Source of the DNA: Flavobacterium sp. Root420
GTDB taxonomy: Bacteria > Bacteroidota > Bacteroidia > Flavobacteriales > Flavobacteriaceae
Direction of reading: 5' to 3'
DNA: 64,000 bases
NCBI RefSeq assembly: GCF_001427905.1
Contig: NZ_LMEF01000031.1
Span: forward strand, 169,352-233,351
Of this stretch, positions 59,285 through 64,000 are shown piece by piece (within the stretch, counting starts at the first letter, position 1; every line of letters begins with the position of its first letter). Made by a program: the position numbers and the translations under genes. The notes under the pieces were generated by a model, which had not been told where the DNA came from, did not search any database, and saw nothing but the letters and a program-made list of their open reading frames with translations.

Positions 59285-61586
59285 CAATAGGAGAATGGAA
59301 TATATCAGATATTTTATTGCGCTGTCCTTATTTTTTGTTTTTGGATGCAGTAATACAAAATATCTGCCAGAAGGAGAATTATTGTACACAGGCGGTTCTG
59401 TGACAGTAAAAGATTCTGTCATTAAAAAGAAAGAAAGAAAGGAACTGGAGAAGGAACTGGAAGATTTGTTACGTCCTAAACCTAACAAACAGTTTTTAGG
59501 ATTACGTCCTAAATTATGGATTTATAACATCGCAGGCGAACCTAAAAAAGAAAAGGGAATTCGGTATTGGTTACGAACTAAAGTAGGGGAACCGCCAGTG
59601 CTTTTTAGTAAAGTTGATTTAGATTACAACGCATCTGTTTTGCGAAATTTCACGGAGAATAGAGGTTATTTTAAAACACGTGTCAGCGCCGATTCGACAG
59701 CTAAAAATAAAAGAGCCACAGCGGAATATACCGTTACGCCTAAAAAACAATATATCATTAAAAGTGTGACTTTTCCAGATGATTCTTTGGCAATGTCAAG
59801 GATAATTGGAAGATCAAGCCGAAGAAGTTTATTGAAAGTAGGAAAACCGTATGATTTGGATGTCATTAAAGCCGAAAGAGAAAGGATAGATGCAAGGTTG
59901 AAGGAGCGAGGCTATTTTTATTTTAATCCTGATTATATTTTAGCACAGGTCGACAGCAGTAAAGGTGATCATGAAGTAAAAATCAAATTGGTGATAAAAG
60001 CCGATGCACCGCCAAAAGCGCTTACTGCTTATAAGATTAATAAAATCATTGTTTATCCAAATTTTGCGATTTCAAAAGACAGTCTGAAATACAAACCGGA
60101 AGACGTTGTTCAGTATAAAGATTTCACGATTATCGACACAGCCAATACTTTTAATCCGCGAGTTTTTGATAGGACCATTTACTTTAAAAAAGGAGATTTG
60201 TACAATCGAAAAGATCATAATTTGACATTGAACCGTTTTGTAAATCTCGGAACTTTTAGTTTTGTGAAAAATGAATTTAAACCTTCAGACAGTTTGCCAA
60301 AGACTTTAGATTCGTATTATTATTTAACGCTCCTTCCGAAGAAATTCATTCGTGTTGAGGTTTTGGGAAAAACCAATTCGGCCAGCTACACCGGTACAGA
60401 ATTGAATGTCAATTGGAATAATAGAAACTTGTTTAAAGGAGCCGAATTACTTACGGTATCTGTTTTTGGCGGTGCCGATTTTCAGCTTTCCGGAACCAAT
60501 AACGGTAAGAACATTTATAAAGTGGGAACAGAAACCAGTTTAACCTGGCCGAGATTTATTGTTCCGTTTTTTCATGTTGAAGGCTCAAGCGAATATGTGC
60601 CCAGAACCAAAGCAACTGTAAGATATGAATATCAAAACAGGACACAATTGTATTCTTTAAATTCCTTCAAAGCCTCTTATGGTTATTTGTGGAAAGAGAA
60701 CGTTCGAAAAGAACATCAACTGAATATAATGGATATTACTTATGTGAGTCCAAATAATGTAACACAGGAATATTTGGATGATATTGAACAAGATGAATCA
60801 TTGGGAAAAGTAATCGAAAAACAATTGATTTTTGGGCCGACCTATACCTATACGTTTACCAATACAATGCAGAAGCGTAAAAAAAATACGTTTTATTTTA
60901 GTGGAGAAGTAGATTTGGCAGGAAATGTTACAGGTTTAGTGACCGGAGCAAATGTTAAGGAAGGTAATCAGAAAAGCATTTTTGATGTTCCTTTTAGTCA
61001 ATATGTAAAATTGCGAGGCGACTTCAGGCATTATTTAAAACTCGGAAAGGAAAGTCAGTTGGCCAGCAGAATTATTGTGGGAGCTGGTATTCCTTACGGA
61101 AATTCAAGTGCATTACCAACATCTAAACAATTTGTGGTTGGAGGAACTAATAGTATTCGAGCTTTCAGAGCGAGATCAATTGGGCCGGGAAGTTATCTTA
61201 ATATAGAGACAGAAAACAATTATCTGCCAGATCAATCTGGAGATTTAAAATTGGAGTTTAGTACCGAATACAGGGCAAAGCTTTTCAGTATTGTAAAAGG
61301 CGCTGCATTTATCGATGCCGGAAATATTTGGCTTATGAATGCTGACCCAAATAAACCTGGAGCCGAAATTTCTAAGGATTTTATGAAAGAAATCGCCGTT
61401 GGTGCCGGAGTTGGTTTGCGCTTCGATGTCTCTTTCTTTATTTTAAGAACCGATTTGGCATTTCCGCTAAGAAAACCATATTTACCTGATGGTGAAAGAT
61501 GGGTAATCAAAGATATTGATTTCGGAAGCGGACCATGGCGAAAAGAAAATCTAATATTGAATATTGCAATTGGATATCCGTTTTAA
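59268..61586 (+). CDS. tamL: TamL, lipoprotein BamA/TamA-family outer membrane protein
   Basis: A 772-residue protein. Its lipobox 'FFVFGC' puts the lipidated Cys near residue 27 (about 18 if ATG 59295 is the true start, which gives a more typical signal). It is followed by POTRA-type domains (about 100-350, 'IKSVTFPDDSLAMSRIIGRS', 'ALTAYKINKIIVYP') and an Omp85 16-strand barrel with 'QFVVGGTNSIRAFRARSIGP' (the conserved RGF/Y-like loop motif) and 'GVGLRFDVSFFILRTDLAFP'. Lipid-anchored TamA is a Bacteroidota trait. Overlap with tamB implies translational coupling and a complex. Confidence 0.93.
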   Translation: MSKKHSNRRMEYIRYFIALSLFFVFGCSNTKYLPEGELLYTGGSVTVKDSVIKKKERKELEKELEDLLRPKPNKQFLGLRPKLWIYNIAGEPKKEKGIRYWLRTKVGEPPVLFSKVDLDYNASVLRNFTENRGYFKTRVSADSTAKNKRATAEYTVTPKKQYIIKSVTFPDDSLAMSRIIGRSSRRSLLKVGKPYDLDVIKAERERIDARLKERGYFYFNPDYILAQVDSSKGDHEVKIKLVIKADAPPKALTAYKINKIIVYPNFAISKDSLKYKPEDVVQYKDFTIIDTANTFNPRVFDRTIYFKKGDLYNRKDHNLTLNRFVNLGTFSFVKNEFKPSDSLPKTLDSYYYLTLLPKKFIRVEVLGKTNSASYTGTELNVNWNNRNLFKGAELLTVSVFGGADFQLSGTNNGKNIYKVGTETSLTWPRFIVPFFHVEGSSEYVPRTKATVRYEYQNRTQLYSLNSFKASYGYLWKENVRKEHQLNIMDITYVSPNNVTQEYLDDIEQDESLGKVIEKQLIFGPTYTYTFTNTMQKRKKNTFYFSGEVDLAGNVTGLVTGANVKEGNQKSIFDVPFSQYVKLRGDFRHYLKLGKESQLASRIIVGAGIPYGNSSALPTSKQFVVGGTNSIRAFRARSIGPGSYLNIETENNYLPDQSGDLKLEFSTEYRAKLFSIVKGAAFIDAGNIWLMNADPNKPGAEISKDFMKEIAVGAGVGLRFDVSFFILRTDLAFPLRKPYLPDGERWVIKDIDFGSGPWRKENLILNIAIGYPF

Positions 61587-61608
61587 TGTTTTTTGCTACG
61601 AATATTTT

Positions 61609-61722
61609 TTTGCCACAAATTTCACGAATTTTCACTAATTCATACTTTGTGTTTATTGGGTCAATTTCACAAATGTGGAATTCATTTCAATGCCATTCCA
61701 ATTCGTGAAAATTCGTGGCAAA
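61609..61722. repeat. 114-bp inverted-repeat element, TTTGCCAC family
   Basis: Left end TTTGCCACAAATTTCACGAATT and right end AATTCGTGAAAATTCGTGGCAAA pair with each other; the middle has no gene. Left end given here in two parts: TTTGCCACAAATTT, CACGAATT. It lies between tamL and the DUF4230 gene. It looks like a miniature non-autonomous element or a terminator-forming intergenic repeat. Confidence 0.6.
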
Positions 61723-61776
61723 CTTTTAATAACCCTTTTGAAAAAAAGAAGTAAATTGGTCTAATAAAATAAAGTA

Positions 61777-62412
61777 ATGCAAAATACACTTAAAAGAATT
61801 TTAGTTTTAGCTTCAGTCGTTTTCTTAATAATTTTGGCTTTCAAATTTTGCCAATTCAAAAAGGATGATGATAAAGATATTGAATACAATACTAATTTAA
61901 TTCAACAACAAATTCTGAATGTTGGAAAATTAGTTGTGACCGAAGGACATTTTTCAGAAGTGATCACATATAAAAATCAGCAGAAATATTTCCTGGATAT
62001 GGTTTCTTTTGAGAAGAAAGCGCTTGTTGTTGTAAATGCAAATGTTACCGTTGCCTACGATTTGCATAAAATGAAATATGACATCGATGAAAAAAACAAA
62101 ACCATCACGATTTTAAATATTCCGAAAGAAGAAATTAAAATCAATCCGGATATTAAATTTTATGATATCGAGCAAAGCCAAATGAACCCGTTTACGGGAG
62201 ATGATTATAATAAAATCAATAAATCGGTTAAGGCAAATCTGGCCAAGAAAATTGAGAATTCATCCCTGAAAACAAACGCTCAAAACAGATTGATAAGTGA
62301 ATTATCAAAGATTTTAATTTTGACCAATTCAATGGGTTGGAAACTACAATACAACGGAAAAACAATAGAATCTGAAAAAGAATTTAATCAGGATTTGAAT
62401 TCAAAGTTGTAA
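61777..62412 (+). CDS. DUF4230 family membrane protein
   Basis: A 211-residue protein with one N-terminal transmembrane helix (about 8-24) and a soluble domain with 'NVGKLVVTEGHFSEVITY', 'ALVVVNANVTVAYDLHKMKY', 'TITILNIPKEEIKINPDIKF', which is the DUF4230 family pattern. Membrane-anchored with the domain probably outside the cytoplasm. Function unknown. It converges with the hydroxylase gene across an inverted-repeat element. Confidence 0.88.
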   Translation: MQNTLKRILVLASVVFLIILAFKFCQFKKDDDKDIEYNTNLIQQQILNVGKLVVTEGHFSEVITYKNQQKYFLDMVSFEKKALVVVNANVTVAYDLHKMKYDIDEKNKTITILNIPKEEIKINPDIKFYDIEQSQMNPFTGDDYNKINKSVKANLAKKIENSSLKTNAQNRLISELSKILILTNSMGWKLQYNGKTIESEKEFNQDLNSKL

Positions 62413-62421
62413 AGAAAAAAG

Positions 62422-62553
62422 AATCTCGCAAAGACGCAGAGTTGCAAAATTTTTTCTCATTTTATGTCATTCCTCGTTCCTCGGAATGACAAACAGTACG
62501 CTTAATCACTTCTTTTTTTTTAAAACTTTGCGACTTTGTGACTTTGCGAGATT
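62422..62553. repeat. 132-bp inverted-repeat element, cargo-free relative of the 49.5 kb element
   Basis: Ends AATCTCGCAAAGACGC at 62422 and, in reverse complement, AATCTCGCAAAGTCAC at 62553. These are the same termini as the GxxExxY-bearing element. Inside is a second hairpin GTCATTCC...GGAATGAC at 62466-62490. It lies between two convergent genes and can serve as a two-way terminator. Confidence 0.65.
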
Positions 62554-62557
62554 AAAT

Positions 62558-64000
62558 TTATACGGCTTCCTTGTCGAAAATCAAATCCAGTCCGCCCGAA
62601 ATCAAATGTGCCACTTCAGGACGCTTTTCTTTCAGTTGATCCAAATAAACCAATACTTCCTGTAGTAATTGTTTTTCATCTGAATCTTTCAAAAGCTCTG
62701 CAATTTCAACAGCAAGTAGCCAATCATTAGAATGATCATTTTTTAGTTTCTCAAAAACAGATTTTAGTTCAGCATTAGAATCTTTATTTTCTCTTATGGA
62801 ACGAACAGTCTGATAAAGAACTTCCAAATCATCACGCTTGTCTGTATGTTTTGCTTTAATGGTTTGAGAAGTCGGAACAATATTAATCAGATCAAAACTA
62901 TTCACATCAGCTGGACCGGAAAAAGCAGAAACTACTTTTTTACCAATGGCCATATCGTAATTTCCCCAGTCAGGCTGAAACAAAATCGTTTCGCCGTGTG
63001 TTACGGTACAATTTCTGAAACTGATTAAAATGATTTCTCCGTGTAAGTTTCTGGACCCTGTAATGATTTCTCCTTCCACAATAATATTGCCTTCAAATTC
63101 CAATTTAACGGTTTCATTTTCTACGATACTGTAAGCCTGCAAGTCCTTCGGGCTCATATCCTCAATCGCTAGATTGAAACCTTTTAGTTTTCCAATCGGA
63201 CTGCCAAATCCATGTGGATGCGTTAAAGTTCCGTGGCCGACTAATTCTTTTTCACGATAGGATAAAGCTGTTTTTCTAGTAGTCTGAATGTAAACCGGTT
63301 TTCCTTCCTCTTCCAAAACATTGGTAAAAACGCCTGAAATTTGTAAACCAGTACTCAATTCAATTGTACCTAAAGCATTCGAATGAATCAGTTTCTGAAT
63401 TCCGGAAAGGCCTCCGGTTCTCAACGCCATTTTATTCGCAAATTCTTCTAAAATCAAACTTAAATAAGAAAAATTAGGCGTTACATAAAGTTGAGGCTGT
63501 AATTGCGTAATATCAAAATTCTGATTCGCAGCCGAAATGTCATAAGGGATTTTCTTTACGTTATCTGTCATACACCACGAGCTTTCTCCGATCGAAGAAA
63601 GTAATCCGGCACCATATATTTTTGGGTCTTCAACAGTTCCAATTAAACCGTATTCCACTGTCCACCAATGCAGGTTTCTAATTTGAGCCATTTCAGATAA
63701 TTCGCCCATATTATTTTGTAAATCAGCAACGGCTTTTTCAGCTTCGTCAATTTTTTCTTGTGGCGTATCTTCGGCTTCTTTCAAAATTGAAAGCAAACGA
63801 ATCGCTTCATACATCTGGTAATCTTTGTGAGATGAAATCGCTTTGCATCCAATTTCTCCAAAACGGCGCAAATATTCCGCATATTCAGGATTCGCAATAA
63901 TAGGAGCGTGGCCGGCACCTTCGTGAATAATGTCTGGTGCGGGTGTATATTCAATATGTTCTAATTGTCTGATGTCTGAAGCTATAACCAAAACGTTATA
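62558..64000 (-). CDS. Aromatic amino acid hydroxylase, 5' end outside window
   Basis: The frame is open to the right edge (base 64000), so the N-terminus is missing; TTG at 63991 is not a real start. The pterin-dependent hydroxylase domain is present with the iron ligands: 'DIIHEGAGHAPIIANPEY' (two His) and 'HWWTVEYGLIG' (Glu), and the 'SSIGESSWC' segment. After the catalytic domain follows a long C-terminal extension (about 250 residues) with beta and helical parts not found in the short bacterial phenylalanine 4-hydroxylases, but usual for the Bacteroidota form. It would hydroxylate phenylalanine (or tryptophan) with iron, oxygen and tetrahydropterin. Confidence 0.9.
   Translation of the reverse strand, partial: YNVLVIASDIRQLEHIEYTPAPDIIHEGAGHAPIIANPEYAEYLRRFGEIGCKAISSHKDYQMYEAIRLLSILKEAEDTPQEKIDEAEKAVADLQNNMGELSEMAQIRNLHWWTVEYGLIGTVEDPKIYGAGLLSSIGESSWCMTDNVKKIPYDISAANQNFDITQLQPQLYVTPNFSYLSLILEEFANKMALRTGGLSGIQKLIHSNALGTIELSTGLQISGVFTNVLEEEGKPVYIQTTRKTALSYREKELVGHGTLTHPHGFGSPIGKLKGFNLAIEDMSPKDLQAYSIVENETVKLEFEGNIIVEGEIITGSRNLHGEIILISFRNCTVTHGETILFQPDWGNYDMAIGKKVVSAFSGPADVNSFDLINIVPTSQTIKAKHTDKRDDLEVLYQTVRSIRENKDSNAELKSVFEKLKNDHSNDWLLAVEIAELLKDSDEKQLLQEVLVYLDQLKEKRPEVAHLISGGLDLIFDKEAV

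Overview
The window looks like chromosome of a Flavobacterium or close relative. It is AT-rich, the promoters that can be read follow the Bacteroidota pattern (TTG about 20 bp before TAnnTTTG), Shine-Dalgarno sites are not evident, and the gene families (GH92/GH125 clusters, carboxypeptidase-regulatory outer membrane barrels, TamL, GSCFA, TPR-AraC regulators) are typical of the group. The assignment rests on reading the sequence only.

Layout. 1-8.2 kb: end of a LacI-type regulator, two GH92 alpha-mannosidases, a GH125 alpha-1,6-mannosidase and a ROK sugar kinase, together a mannan or N-glycan mannose-release locus. 8.2-8.7 kb: remains of a homocysteine S-methyltransferase. 8.7-31.4 kb: an accessory zone ending at an initiator tRNA-Met gene on the minus strand. 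Copies or decayed copies of the tRNA 3' end and its terminator recur at about 8.7, 10.25, 14.3 and 29.9 kb and divide the zone into modules: a secreted Ppx/GppA-like protein; an Hsp70-like protein with a miniature GrpE and two membrane proteins sharing an N-terminal motif; a 15 kb double RiPP locus; and an SPFH protein with an Arc-type repressor.

The double RiPP locus (14.5-29.7 kb) is the most notable content. Its minus-strand half holds a class I lanthipeptide-type precursor (49 aa, not in standard ORF sets because of size), a lipoprotein subtilase, and a LanB dehydratase split into two proteins. Its plus-strand half holds a radical SAM/SPASM enzyme, a helical accessory protein, a C39-peptidase ABC exporter and an outer membrane barrel. 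Two nearly identical small precursors, with cores ending in CNGxC units, bracket this plus-strand block. Between the halves lies a membrane-anchored TPR-AraC regulator. A 22-bp element related to GAATTC(A/G)GGAAT occurs once before each of the three transcription units, so I infer one regulator controls both peptides. The single exporter with a double-glycine peptidase could serve all three precursors. No LanC cyclase and no HlyD-type adaptor is present in the window.

31.4-64 kb is mostly core genome: era, der, a TonB-dependent receptor with Rrf2 regulator, LemA/TPM genes, MerR, an M23 peptidase, alaS, an ABC exporter, GSCFA, tamB-tamL, DUF4230 and an aromatic amino acid hydroxylase cut by the right edge. 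Inverted-repeat elements sit between these genes. One of them (49.5-50.1 kb) carries a GxxExxY PD-(D/E)xK-type gene that is frameshifted exactly at its ExK motif.
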